DNA of 64,000 bases, taken from contig PCCY01000031.1 in assembly GCA_002731875.1 (NCBI GenBank), positions 1 through 64,000 of the forward strand, read 5' to 3'. A program made the position numbers and the translations under genes. Positions 8,927 through 17,969 of the stretch are shown here, one piece after another. Each line of letters starts with the position of its first letter. Within the stretch, counting starts at the first letter, position 1. Origin of the DNA: Roseobacter sp. (GTDB lineage Bacteria > Pseudomonadota > Alphaproteobacteria > Rhodobacterales > Rhodobacteraceae). The notes below the pieces were generated by a model. That model was not told the origin of the DNA. It saw only the letters and a list, made by a program, of their open reading frames with translations, and searched no databases.

Positions 8927-10320
8927 GCCCGGCCCTCCAACAAGGGGCGCACGTCGGCCAGATGCCCGGACACCGCGGCGGCAGCCACCATTGCAGGGCT
9001 CATCAGATGGGTGCGGGCTCCGCGCCCTTGTCGCCCCTTGAAGTTGCGATTGGTGGAAGAAGCGCAACGATCACCGGGCTTGACCCGGTCGCCGTTCATT
9101 CCGACACACATTGAACAACCCGATTGCGCCCACTCCAGACCCGCCTGTGTGAACACCTGTGCCAGCCCTTCGGCCTCGGCCTGTTTTTTCACAGCGGCAG
9201 ACCCGGGCGAAACCAACCCTGGCACCTTGGCCCGGCGACCCTTGAGAACAGAGGCAGCCATTCGCAAATCTTCGATCCGGCCATTGGTACAAGAGCCGAT
9301 GAAGACCTGGTCTATAGGGATCGCATCCAACGCCATGCCCGGTTCAAGCCCCATATAATCGAGCGACGCACGGGCCTGTTCGGCTTTGGCCCCGGACATT
9401 TCGGCAGGGTCCGGGATCCGTCCCGTGATCGGCAGCGCATCCTCCGGCGAGGTTCCCCATGTCACCGTTGGTGCCACATCGTTGGCGTCAATCGTGACCT
9501 CTTGATCAAATGCAGCCCCTTCGTCGGTTACAAGAACAGACCAATCTTCCAGGGCACGTTCCCAATCGGCCCCTTTAGGGGCGAAAGTGCGCCCGTTGAT
9601 ATAGTCAAAGGTCAGTTGATCGGGTGCAATCAGTCCCAGCCGCGCGCCCCCCTCGATGCTCAGATTGCACAGGGTTAGCCTGGCTTCCATGCTCATCGCG
9701 CCGATCGCCGTGCCCGCATATTCGATCGCATGGCCCCGCGCCCCGTCAGCCCCCAAGGTCGAAATCCAGTGGAGCGCCAGATCCTTGGCGGTTACTGCCG
9801 GTCCTAGCGCGCCGTTGATCGTCATGCGCATTGTCCTGGGGCGACGTTGCCAAATAGTCTGGGTTGCAAGTATGTGCGCCACTTCAGTCGCCCCGACGCC
9901 AAAAGCCAGAGCACCGAACGCCCCATGTGTCGATGTGTGGCTGTCCCCGCAGTTGATCAGCAGGCCCGGCAGGGTCAGGCCTTGCTCCGGACCGATTACA
10001 TGAACAATACCCTGCCCGGGGTCGCGCAGATCGAACAGGCGGATGCCGTGAGCGCGGGCGTTATGACCGAGAGTGTCGATCATCCGCCGAATATCGCTGG
10101 CAATTTCGCTGCCTCGCGTCGGCGCATAATGGTCGACAACGCCAAATGTCAGGTCCGGTGCCGCCACTGGCATGCCGCGACTTTTCAACTTGGCAAAGGC
10201 GTGATGCGACCCTTCATGCACGAGATGCCGGTCCACCCACAACAACGAAGTTCCATCATCGCGGCGCATGACCTCGTGGGACGCCCACAGTTTCGCAAAG
10301 AGGGTCTGCGGTCCGTTCAT
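8923..10320 (-). CDS. LeuC-like aconitase-family hydratase large subunit
   Basis: Catalytic subunit (465 residues) holding the [4Fe-4S] cluster. All three cluster ligands are visible: Cys in IGSCTNGR and the pair in GCSMC near the C-terminus. NCGDSHTSTHGAFGAL and HEGSHHAFAKL are further LeuC-family blocks. Its ATG (10318-10320) overlaps the gntR stop as ATGA, and its own stop overlaps the small-subunit GTG, so all three are translationally coupled. LeuC-type pairs include isopropylmalate isomerase, citraconate/maleate hydratase and the dimethylmaleate hydratase of nicotinate fermentation. Being encoded with a dedicated repressor and a TRAP transporter argues for a catabolic substrate. Confidence 0.85.
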   Translation of the reverse strand: MNGPQTLFAKLWASHEVMRRDDGTSLLWVDRHLVHEGSHHAFAKLKSRGMPVAAPDLTFGVVDHYAPTRGSEIASDIRRMIDTLGHNARAHGIRLFDLRDPGQGIVHVIGPEQGLTLPGLLINCGDSHTSTHGAFGALAFGVGATEVAHILATQTIWQRRPRTMRMTINGALGPAVTAKDLALHWISTLGADGARGHAIEYAGTAIGAMSMEARLTLCNLSIEGGARLGLIAPDQLTFDYINGRTFAPKGADWERALEDWSVLVTDEGAAFDQEVTIDANDVAPTVTWGTSPEDALPITGRIPDPAEMSGAKAEQARASLDYMGLEPGMALDAIPIDQVFIGSCTNGRIEDLRMAASVLKGRRAKVPGLVSPGSAAVKKQAEAEGLAQVFTQAGLEWAQSGCSMCVGMNGDRVKPGDRCASSTNRNFKGRQGRGARTHLMSPAMVAAAAVSGHLADVRPLLEGRA

Positions 10321-11132
10321 TCGGCGGCCTCTCTCCGAGCAGGCTCTATCACCGGTTCCCAATGCCGCCCGTCGCCCGCCCCAACGCGGCTAAGCGTCAT
10401 TTCAAGGCGAAACATGTCGGGCCGATAAAGCGCTGAAAGGTATTCCACACCGCGACCGGCCTCGTCCTTGACGACCCTATCCAATGTCAACAAAGGCGCG
10501 CCGATACTGATCCCCAAGGCGTCAGCCACATCAGGCGACGCCAGAGTTGCGCCGACTGTCTGATGGGCCGCGTCGACTTTCACCCCGGACCGTTCCAACA
10601 ACCGGAACAAGGGCGTCGTGGCAAGCTCTGCCTCGGTATAATTCTCGGCTATTTTCTCGGGGACCCACGTCGTCAGGTGCGAAAACGGTTCGCCTTCGAC
10701 CAAACGCAAGCGTACGGCAGCCTGGACGCGGGCCTGTGGATCCAGCCCCATCGCGGTGGCCACGCCGCCGGGCGCGACCCCATAGCTGAACGACAGCAAT
10801 CTGGCCGTGGTATTCTGACCCATTTCGACAAGTTGCGGCATCAGGGTGTTGAAATCAGCGGCGAGAGCCGGCTGTACTTTGGGGGCGCAGACTGTGGTGC
10901 CCGACCCTGCGCGCCGCGCAATCAGGCCGTCGCTCTCAAGGGCATCCAGCGCACGACGTACTGTGACACGGGATACGTCCAATGTCACGGCAAGCTTTTG
11001 TTCGCCCGGTAGAACCGCACCCGGAGCGTGGATGCCTCGCATGATTTCCTCATGCAAGTGCAGATAGACACGACGAGCTTTCCCGCCTTCGGGAAGCCCC
11101 TTGCCTTTCAAGGATGCGGTCTGAGCTGCCAT
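10317..11132 (-). CDS. GntR family regulator with UTRA domain
   Basis: Transcription factor (271 residues). An N-terminal winged helix-turn-helix (about residues 20-85) has the family pattern RVYLHLHEEIMRG...LPGEQKLAVTLDVSRVTVRRALDALESDGL. The C-terminal half is a UTRA ligand-binding domain of the HutC type (TTWVPEKIAENY, PLFRLLERSG, LLTLDRVVKDEAGRGVEYLSALYRPD). The start MAAQTAS was chosen because a GGG-containing site precedes it. The longer frame to 11183 would run into the promoter. It lies at the head of the hydratase/TRAP operon and is divergent from the hydantoinase operon, with a palindrome between them, so it probably represses both until an effector acid binds. Confidence 0.88.
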   Translation of the reverse strand: MAAQTASLKGKGLPEGGKARRVYLHLHEEIMRGIHAPGAVLPGEQKLAVTLDVSRVTVRRALDALESDGLIARRAGSGTTVCAPKVQPALAADFNTLMPQLVEMGQNTTARLLSFSYGVAPGGVATAMGLDPQARVQAAVRLRLVEGEPFSHLTTWVPEKIAENYTEAELATTPLFRLLERSGVKVDAAHQTVGATLASPDVADALGISIGAPLLTLDRVVKDEAGRGVEYLSALYRPDMFRLEMTLSRVGAGDGRHWEPVIEPARREAAE

Positions 11133-11200
11133 GATATCCCTTTCGGTTTCGTTCAACCCTACCGAGGGATTTTTCAAAAGCAAGATATCTATATTGAAAA

Positions 11201-11217
11201 GATCAAAATATTTGATC
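11201..11217. promoter_or_regulatory. Candidate GntR operator palindrome
   Basis: GATCAAA-ATA-TTTGATC is a perfect inverted repeat with 7-base arms. It lies in the 212-base gap between the divergent gntR and hyuB genes. The region is AT-rich and otherwise empty. Binding by the adjacent UTRA-type regulator is inference. Confidence 0.6.
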
Positions 11218-11344
11218 TATGCACATTAGATAATCTGTATTACAAAAAATACATATAACGCAGAGAAAGCCCCATGCCCCTCCTTCACGGCTGCATCCTC
11301 TGCCAAGACGTCTGGAATGACATCGCAGGAATAAAGGCACATTC

Positions 11345-13039
11345 ATGACCCAGGATATCGACCCTATCACCCTAGCCGTTTTGGCGGGCCGCATGGAGCA
11401 GATCGCAGACGAGATGGACGCGACCCTGTTTCGCGCGGCTTTCAACCCTATTATCGCCGAAGCACACGACGCGTCGCACGGGTTGTATCATGCCGTATCC
11501 GGGGACACTTTGGTTCAGGGAAAATCGGGGCTGCCCATTTTTGTCGGCGTCATGTCCTTTGCCGTGAAAGCGGTGATCGACAAGGCCGCCGAAAATGGCG
11601 ATTTGGCAGATGGGGACATCTATATCTTTAATGATGCCCACCTTGGGGGCACCCACCTTAGTGATATGCGGTTGGTGCGGCCCTATTTCCACGATGGCAA
11701 ACTGTTTTGCTACCTTGCGTCGGTCGGGCACTGGCATGATGTCGGCGGGGCGGTGCCGGGCAACTATAACCCGGCTGCCACCGACGCGTTCCAAGAGGCA
11801 TTCGTTCTGCCGCCGGTCAGGCTTGCTCGGGCGGGCGTTGTCCAAACCGATATCATTGACATTTTGATGCGCAATACGCGGTTGCCCCAATCTGCTCAGG
11901 GCGATCTGAACGGCCAGTTGGGTGCGCTGGATCTGGGGGGCAGGCGATTGGATGAGTTGCTTGGTGAATATGGTGCTGACACAGTGCGCAGCGCGCTCGA
12001 TGCGTTGCAGGATCGTGCCGAACTGCTGATGCGGGGTGAATTGACGGATTTGCCTGATGGCCGTTGGGAGGCGGAAGACTTTCTTGACAATGACGGCATC
12101 ACAGATGCCCCTCTTCGTATCAAGGTCGCGCTGGAAATTCAGGGTGACCAGATGACGTTGGACTTTACAGGCACAGCGGATCGTTGCGCAGGGCCGGTGA
12201 ACATCGCTCTGCCCACTGCCGTCGCCACCGCCTATGTCGCAATCAAGCATATCTTTCCCGGATTGCCGGCAAACGCCGGTGTAATGCGCCCGATCGATGT
12301 GAAAATTCCCGACGGGTCACTGTTATCTGCGCCGTTTCCCGCCCCGGTCGGCGGCTATACCGAGACCATCCTGCGTATGGTTGACGTTATTTTTGCGGCG
12401 GCGTCACAGGCGGCACCGGACCGAGTGGTCGCCAATGCCTATGGTACGATCAACGCGTTGTCGATTTCGGGCAAACGCGCAAACGGTCAGCCTTGGGTGA
12501 TGTTCAGCTTTTACGGCGGTGGCCATGGCGGGTCACCCGAAAGTGACGGCTTGAACCACGGTAACGCTCCGATCTCCACGGCCACAATCCCCCCGCTAGA
12601 AATCCTGGAAGCCGCCTATCCGGTCATGTTCAAACAATGGGCGCTGCGTCCCGATAGCGCGGGGGCTGGTTTGCACCGTGGCGGTATGGGCGCGATTTAC
12701 GAGATCGAAGTGCTGGAAGAATCGGCCACGGCATTCCTTTTCGGAGAGCGGGGCCGCTTTGCCCCGAAGGGAGTTGCTGGCGGTGCGGAAGCGGCAATGA
12801 ACCTGTTTTCCTATGAACAGGACGACGGTTGGCACACTCCGCCGATGGCGTCGAAAATGGTTGGAATAAAGCTGAAGCGCGGCCAGTCAGTGCGGCTCGA
12901 TACGCCCGGCGGCGGCGGGTACGGGCCCGCGAATGATCGCGCCGCTACTGAGGTTGCCCGCGATGTCGCCGGCAGGCTTTTGACGCCGGACCATGCCACC
13001 AAAACCTATGGCGATGCATGGACGGAGGTCCAGCAATGA
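11345..13039 (+). CDS. hyuB: Hydantoinase B/oxoprolinase family subunit
   Basis: HyuB-type subunit (564 residues) of the ATP-dependent hydantoinase/oxoprolinase/acetone carboxylase superfamily. Family blocks are DITPITLAVLAGRMEQIADEM-like N-terminus, HDASHGLYH, FNDAHLGGTHLSDMRLVRP, FYGGGHGGSP and a C-terminal glycine stretch (DTPGGGGYG). With HyuA these enzymes open cyclic amides such as 5-oxoproline or N-methylhydantoin, or carboxylate ketones, at the cost of ATP. The stop overlaps the hyuA start (ATGA), so the two are coupled. The substrate cannot be deduced from sequence. The downstream lyase and flavoprotein genes suggest that ring opening feeds a dicarboxylate pathway. Confidence 0.9.
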   Translation: MTQDIDPITLAVLAGRMEQIADEMDATLFRAAFNPIIAEAHDASHGLYHAVSGDTLVQGKSGLPIFVGVMSFAVKAVIDKAAENGDLADGDIYIFNDAHLGGTHLSDMRLVRPYFHDGKLFCYLASVGHWHDVGGAVPGNYNPAATDAFQEAFVLPPVRLARAGVVQTDIIDILMRNTRLPQSAQGDLNGQLGALDLGGRRLDELLGEYGADTVRSALDALQDRAELLMRGELTDLPDGRWEAEDFLDNDGITDAPLRIKVALEIQGDQMTLDFTGTADRCAGPVNIALPTAVATAYVAIKHIFPGLPANAGVMRPIDVKIPDGSLLSAPFPAPVGGYTETILRMVDVIFAAASQAAPDRVVANAYGTINALSISGKRANGQPWVMFSFYGGGHGGSPESDGLNHGNAPISTATIPPLEILEAAYPVMFKQWALRPDSAGAGLHRGGMGAIYEIEVLEESATAFLFGERGRFAPKGVAGGAEAAMNLFSYEQDDGWHTPPMASKMVGIKLKRGQSVRLDTPGGGGYGPANDRAATEVARDVAGRLLTPDHATKTYGDAWTEVQQ

Positions 13040-15102
13040 AAAGCACAAATCGCATGATCGGCGTCGATGTCGGCGGCACATTCACCGATATCTTTGTTCT
13101 GGACGAAGCCTCGGGAACGGCGCAGGTCGCAAAGGTCCCTACCACGCGCCCTGATCAGTCAGGTGGATTTTTGGCAGGCATCAATGCCCGTGTCGATGAT
13201 TTGTCAACTGTCTCGGTGGTCGTGCATGGCACCACCGCCGGTACCAATGCTTTGCTGGAGCGCAAGGGGGCAAAAATCGGTGTCATCACCACGCAGGGTT
13301 TGCGCGATGTACTGGAAATGCGCCGTCGCGATCGCCCGCGAACATGGGGGCTTCGCGGAAACTTCACCCCTGTGGTAGACCGCGCCTTGCGTCTGGAAGT
13401 ACCCGAGCGCACGCTCGCTGATGGCACTATCAGGGTTGCGGTGGACCTTGATGCGGTACGCGCCGCAGCGCAGAGCCTGATAGACCAGGGCTGTCTTGCC
13501 TGCGCTGTTCTTTTTGCCAACAGCTATGCCAATGCCGATAATGAACGCCAAGCGGTCGAGGCTGTGCGGGATCTCTGGCCCAATTCACATGTTTCCGCCT
13601 CGTCGGAAATTCTGCCGGAAATCCGCGAGTTCGAAAGGTTTTCCACGACCGCGCTCAATGCGTATCTGCAACCCGAAGTTTCGGGGTATCTGGCGCGGTT
13701 GGAGTCGGCCCTGCACGACGGAGGATTTGACGGCGAATTCATGATTGTCCAATCCAACGGCGGGGTTATGGACGCAGATACCGCCGCGCGATTGCCCGTG
13801 CGAACGGCGCTGTCAGGCCCTGCGGCGGGGGTCATCGCGGCGGGGTATATCGCCCAAGCGGCAGGTTTCCCGGATGTCATCACCGGCGATATGGGCGGGA
13901 CGTCGTTTGATGTAAGCTTGATTGCCAAAGGCCAATCCATGCTATCGCAGCAAACCTCGATTGATTTCGGGATGGTTGTCCGGTCTCCTATGATCGAAAT
14001 TACCACCATAGGTGCCGGCGGCGGGTCGATCGCGTGGGTCGACAAGGGTGGGCTGCTAAACATCGGGCCCGAAAGCGCGGGGTCCACACCGGGTCCGGTC
14101 GCCTATGGTCAAGGCAATACACGCCCGACAGTGACAGATGCCAACGTGGTTTTGGGCCGAATAGACCCTGATAACCCGATTGGCGGCAAGCTGGACCGGC
14201 TTGACGTCGAAGCGGCGAGCGCCGCGATCCTGCACCACGTAGGCGCGCCGTTGGGGCTGGATGCATTGCAGGGTGCCGAAGCTATTCTTCGGGTCGCAAA
14301 CAGTCGGATGGCCGGGGCGCTCAGACTAGTCTCTATTGAACGGGGTTTCGACCCAAAGCGTTTTGCTTTCATGCCGTTTGGCGGCGGTGGGGCGCTGCAC
14401 GCAGGGGCGATGATGGCCGAAGTCGGGCTGGCCCGTGCGATCATACCCCGCTATCCCGGCGTTACCTCGGCCATGGGGTGTGTGATCGCAGACATGCGGC
14501 AGGACTTCGTCCAAACGATCAACGCGGCATTGGCCGGCATCGACCTTCCCGGCTTGGCGCGCTTTATGCAGGACCACGTGGACAGCGGTCTGGCGACTCT
14601 GGATGCCGCGCGCACCCATTTTGAGGGGCGCGATACCGAATTCACCCTTGATATGGCTTATTTGGGGCAGACCCATACTGTATCCGTGCCTTTGCCCGTC
14701 GCGGTAATCAACGGGCTTGTCACGACACCCACCGAAGCCGATATCGCGGATGCATTCGATACAGCATATCGCGCGACTTATGGCCGGTTGTTGGAAAAAG
14801 GGGCGCGCCGGGTGATCAATCTGCGCTCAGCGGTGACGGGTCGCCGCCCGCGCTTTGACCTCGCGACGCTTGCCCCGCAAGCTGGTAGTGTCGATGCCGC
14901 TTTCAAAGGGACAAGACAGGTCCATTTCGATGGCGCATGGCATGAGACAAAGCTTTACCGTCGGTTGGAGTTGCCAATCGGTGCCGAAATCACCGGGCCC
15001 GCCATTCTTGAACAACCGGACACAACTGTGTTGATCGAACCGGGGCTTGTAGGCAAGGTCGACACCTACGGCAATACCCTGATTGAAAGGGCTTTGACAT
15101 GA
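13036..15102 (+). CDS. hyuA: Hydantoinase A/oxoprolinase family subunit
   Basis: HyuA-type ATPase subunit (688 residues). The N-terminal phosphate-binding loop GVDVGGTFTDIFV and the second block GDMGGTSFDVSL are those of the sugar-kinase/Hsp70-like ATP fold. Also present are RRRDRPRTWGLRG, ERFSTTALNAYLQP, SNGGVM and FGGGGALHA. The start at 13036 overlaps the hyuB stop; the six extra upstream codons are not needed. It partners HyuB in ATP-driven ring opening or carboxylation. The next gene begins inside its stop codon (ATGA at 15099), so the operon continues without a gap. Confidence 0.92.
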   Translation: MKSTNRMIGVDVGGTFTDIFVLDEASGTAQVAKVPTTRPDQSGGFLAGINARVDDLSTVSVVVHGTTAGTNALLERKGAKIGVITTQGLRDVLEMRRRDRPRTWGLRGNFTPVVDRALRLEVPERTLADGTIRVAVDLDAVRAAAQSLIDQGCLACAVLFANSYANADNERQAVEAVRDLWPNSHVSASSEILPEIREFERFSTTALNAYLQPEVSGYLARLESALHDGGFDGEFMIVQSNGGVMDADTAARLPVRTALSGPAAGVIAAGYIAQAAGFPDVITGDMGGTSFDVSLIAKGQSMLSQQTSIDFGMVVRSPMIEITTIGAGGGSIAWVDKGGLLNIGPESAGSTPGPVAYGQGNTRPTVTDANVVLGRIDPDNPIGGKLDRLDVEAASAAILHHVGAPLGLDALQGAEAILRVANSRMAGALRLVSIERGFDPKRFAFMPFGGGGALHAGAMMAEVGLARAIIPRYPGVTSAMGCVIADMRQDFVQTINAALAGIDLPGLARFMQDHVDSGLATLDAARTHFEGRDTEFTLDMAYLGQTHTVSVPLPVAVINGLVTTPTEADIADAFDTAYRATYGRLLEKGARRVINLRSAVTGRRPRFDLATLAPQAGSVDAAFKGTRQVHFDGAWHETKLYRRLELPIGAEITGPAILEQPDTTVLIEPGLVGKVDTYGNTLIERALT

Positions 15103-15701
15103 ACGCGACTTCGACGGCTTTGCTGACCATCGACTTACAGAACGATTTCCTCCATCCGGAAGGGGCCTACGGCCGCGCCGGCCAGGGGGCCGACAGCATC
15201 CTCGCCCTGCCCGACCGGATCGCCCCTTTGAAACAGGCTCTGACAAAGGCCGGAGGCACTTATATCTCGGCGCAATTCACGCTGGTGCCGGGCCGCGATG
15301 GTAATCCATTGATCGCGGCCCACCTTAAGAAGTTACGCCCGTTTCTGACCAAGGGCGACTTCGCACCCAACAGCTTTGGCCATTCTCTTGTGGATCAATT
15401 GGCACCCGCGGATTTCACTGTGGAAAAGGTCGCCTATTCGGCGTTTTATCAAACGCGTCTGGAATATATCCTGCGTGCAATGAAGATCGACACGTTGATC
15501 ATTGGTGGGATAGTCACCAACGGCGGCGTGGCCAGCACTGTGCGCGATGCGCATCTGCGCGATATCCACACGGTGTTGTTGTCCGATGGATGCGCGGCAT
15601 TCAATGATGACGTACACAATGCAACGTTGAAATCTCTTGGGTCCGTGACTGAAATCATGACGTGCGCCGAAGCTGCTACCAAGTTCGGAGACAGCCGATG
15701 A
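15099..15701 (+). CDS. Isochorismatase-fold hydrolase lacking the usual Cys
   Basis: A 200-residue protein of the isochorismatase-like hydrolase superfamily. The acidic catalytic residue is in LLTIDLQNDF near residue 11 and the Lys in VEKVAYSAFYQTRLE. In amidases of this family (nicotinamidase, N-carbamoylsarcosine amidase, maleamate amidase) the next motif contains the nucleophilic Cys, as in TxxCVxxTxxDA. Here it reads TNGGVASTVRDA, with Gly at the nucleophile position. Automatic annotation would call it a cysteine hydrolase, but the residue is absent, as in true isochorismatases. It may catalyse a non-thiol reaction on the HyuAB product. It overlaps both neighbours by four bases. Confidence 0.82.
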   Translation: MNATSTALLTIDLQNDFLHPEGAYGRAGQGADSILALPDRIAPLKQALTKAGGTYISAQFTLVPGRDGNPLIAAHLKKLRPFLTKGDFAPNSFGHSLVDQLAPADFTVEKVAYSAFYQTRLEYILRAMKIDTLIIGGIVTNGGVASTVRDAHLRDIHTVLLSDGCAAFNDDVHNATLKSLGSVTEIMTCAEAATKFGDSR

Positions 15702-16558
15702 CCCTGCGCAATCGTATCAATGCACCCGATATCCTGATCGCCCCCGGCGTTTATGACGGTCTGACCGCCGCGTTGGCAACGGATGCCGGATTCGAAGCGC
15801 TTTATCTTTCGGGGGCGGCTGTCGCCTATACCCGGCTTGGCCGTCCCGACATCGGCTTGAGCACCGCTTCAGAGATGACCGACACGATGGCTTTGATTGC
15901 CGATCGTACAGACCTGCCGGTAATTATGGATGCCGACACCGGTTTCGGGAACGCGCTGAACGCGCGCCGCACAATGCAAAGTTATGAACGGGCCGGTGCC
16001 TCCGCGCTTCAGGTCGAAGATCAGACCTACCCGAAAAGATGTGGCCACCTTTCGGACAAATCGTTGATACCAAAAGAAGAAATGTCAGGAAAAATAGCGG
16101 CGATGGCCGATGCTCGTCGACACGACACGCTCATCATCGCCCGCACCGATGCGATCGCCGTCGAAGGGTTCGATGCAGCGATAGACCGTGCGGGCAGCTA
16201 TATCGAAGCTGGTGCCGATGTACTGTTTATCGAAGCGCCTCGTGATAGCAGCGAATTGGCCAGGATCGCGGACACATTCAAAGGTCGTGTTCCGTTGCTA
16301 GCCAATATGGTCGAAGGCGGTGCTACGCCGATTTCATCTGCGACGGTTCTTCAGGATCTTGGATTTGACATCGTAATCTTCCCGGGCGGCATTGTGCGAG
16401 CGTTGGCAAAAACAGCGCAGGATTATTATGCCAGCCTGAAAGAAAACGGGTCTAACAAGGCATTTTCCGAACGCATGCATGATTTTGACGGGTTGAATGC
16501 CGCGATTGGAACGCCGGATATGCTGGCGCTTGGAAAGCGGTTCGATGGCAAGTGTTGA
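15698..16558 (+). CDS. Isocitrate lyase/PEP mutase superfamily C-C lyase
   Basis: A 286-residue (beta/alpha)8 enzyme. DADTGFGN (Mg2+ site) and ALQVEDQTYPKRCGH are diagnostic. The Cys in KRCGH is the catalytic base of the lyase branch (isocitrate, 2-methylisocitrate and dimethylmalate lyases) and is missing from PEP mutases, so cleavage of a substituted malate or isocitrate to an oxo acid plus a carboxylic acid is likely. The start overlaps the previous stop (ATGA at 15698). Together with the LeuCD-like hydratase across the divergent promoter, it parallels the dimethylmaleate hydratase/2,3-dimethylmalate lyase pair of bacterial nicotinate fermentation. The true substrate is unknown. Confidence 0.85.
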   Translation: MTLRNRINAPDILIAPGVYDGLTAALATDAGFEALYLSGAAVAYTRLGRPDIGLSTASEMTDTMALIADRTDLPVIMDADTGFGNALNARRTMQSYERAGASALQVEDQTYPKRCGHLSDKSLIPKEEMSGKIAAMADARRHDTLIIARTDAIAVEGFDAAIDRAGSYIEAGADVLFIEAPRDSSELARIADTFKGRVPLLANMVEGGATPISSATVLQDLGFDIVIFPGGIVRALAKTAQDYYASLKENGSNKAFSERMHDFDGLNAAIGTPDMLALGKRFDGKC

Positions 16559-17942
16559 TATCGCCGCACCGCCCTCTGGCTTTGACTTTGATGTTGAAAC
16601 GCTGATCATTGGGTCAGGTGCATGCGGGATGGTTGCGGCCTTGGCCGCGCACGAGGCTGGACAGGATGTGCTTTTGGTCGAAGCAGACGCTGTTCCGGCC
16701 GGTTCGACCGCGCTCAGCGCCGGACTTATACCCGCCGCAGATACGGTATTTCAAAGGGCTGCGGGGATAGAAGACAGCCCCACGCTTTTCGCAGCGGATA
16801 TTCAGGCCAAGGCGCAAGGTGAAAACGATCCCGCGCTGGTTTCGGCAATGGCCGGCAAGGCAGCCCATGTGTTGGAATGGCTCGCGCAAGAGCATGGTCT
16901 GCCGTTTTCAGTTGTTACTGATTTTGACTATCCCGGTCACAGTCGTCGCCGGATGCACGGACTGCCGGGCCGTTCGGGCCAAGAGCTGATTAACGCGTTG
17001 CGAGCGCGTCTTGAGGCGCTTGAGATACCTTTGATCTGCAATCGCCGGGCAAATCGGCTCTATGCGAATGGAAATCACATCTGTGGGGCTCAGGTTACGC
17101 TACCCGATGCCAGCACCGAAACCATCGGTTGCGCCCGAGTGATCCTTGCCTGCAACGGTTTTGGCGGCAACAGGGAAATGGTGGCAGAGTACATGAGCGA
17201 AATCAACAAAGCGGTGTGGTTCGGTCATGATGGCAACAGGGGCGAGGCGGTCGTTTGGGGCCTGGCGCTTGGCGCTGAAACCCGACATTTGGGTGCCTAT
17301 CAGGGCCACGGCAACGTCGCGCACCCCCATGGTATTCTGGTCACGTGGGCCACGATCACCGAAGGCGGCGTCCAGGTAAACAGCGCGGGGCAACGGTTCT
17401 GGAACGAGGCACAAGGATATTCCGAAGCGGCACGCGCGGTGCTATCGCAACCAGACGGCGTGGCATGGGTGATTTTCGACAGTCGGATCGCGGCGATTGC
17501 CCGCCAGTTCGAAGACTTCAAGACCGCCGAAAAACAAGGTGCGGTAATCATGGGTCACAGTGTCGATGAATTGGCCAAGCGAACGGATCTGCCAGCCCCC
17601 GCGTTACAGAAAACGATCGCGGATATCCCCGTGGAGGGAAGCGACGTGTTTGGCCGCGTTTGGGGGGGCCAACCTTTGACGGCACCGTTTTGTGCGGTCA
17701 AGGTAACCGGCGCGTTGTTTCACACCCAGGGTGGATTGGCGACGGACCCTGACACGGCGCTTGTGCGCAACAACAAGGGCGGTATATTTGAAAACCTTCA
17801 TGCCGCAGGGGGCGCGGCCTGCGGTGTTTCGGGCAGCGGCGACAGTGGATATTTGTCGGGCAACGGGCTTTTGGCAGCCGTCACCCTGGGGTATATCGCG
17901 GGTGTCTACCGCGGCGATGCAAAGCCCGGTATCCTTACCTAG
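16545..17942 (+). CDS. FAD-dependent fumarate-reductase-like dehydrogenase
   Basis: Soluble flavoprotein (465 residues). The Rossmann FAD loop LIIGSGACGMVAALAA is near residue 20, followed by VEADAVPAGSTALSAG. The substrate region has VNSAGQRFWNEAQGYSEA and FHTQGGLATD, whose His and Gly-Gly match the fumarate reductase, ketosteroid dehydrogenase and tricarballylate dehydrogenase family. The C-terminus has the FAD-closing GNGLLAAVTLGYIAG segment. No signal peptide is seen, so it is cytoplasmic. The ATG lies 14 bases inside the lyase gene. A reasonable role is dehydrogenation of a substituted succinate to the unsaturated acid used by the hydratase, but a reductive role is possible. Confidence 0.82.
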   Translation: MASVDIAAPPSGFDFDVETLIIGSGACGMVAALAAHEAGQDVLLVEADAVPAGSTALSAGLIPAADTVFQRAAGIEDSPTLFAADIQAKAQGENDPALVSAMAGKAAHVLEWLAQEHGLPFSVVTDFDYPGHSRRRMHGLPGRSGQELINALRARLEALEIPLICNRRANRLYANGNHICGAQVTLPDASTETIGCARVILACNGFGGNREMVAEYMSEINKAVWFGHDGNRGEAVVWGLALGAETRHLGAYQGHGNVAHPHGILVTWATITEGGVQVNSAGQRFWNEAQGYSEAARAVLSQPDGVAWVIFDSRIAAIARQFEDFKTAEKQGAVIMGHSVDELAKRTDLPAPALQKTIADIPVEGSDVFGRVWGGQPLTAPFCAVKVTGALFHTQGGLATDPDTALVRNNKGGIFENLHAAGGAACGVSGSGDSGYLSGNGLLAAVTLGYIAGVYRGDAKPGILT

Positions 17943-17969
17943 CGCCAGTTCTTGGCCTTTGCGACGGCG

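Noticed and set aside
8927..9067. N-terminal extension of the LeuD-like frame to 9067
   Set aside because: It runs through the large-subunit gene and has no family resemblance; GTG at 8926 overlapping the leuC stop is the better start.
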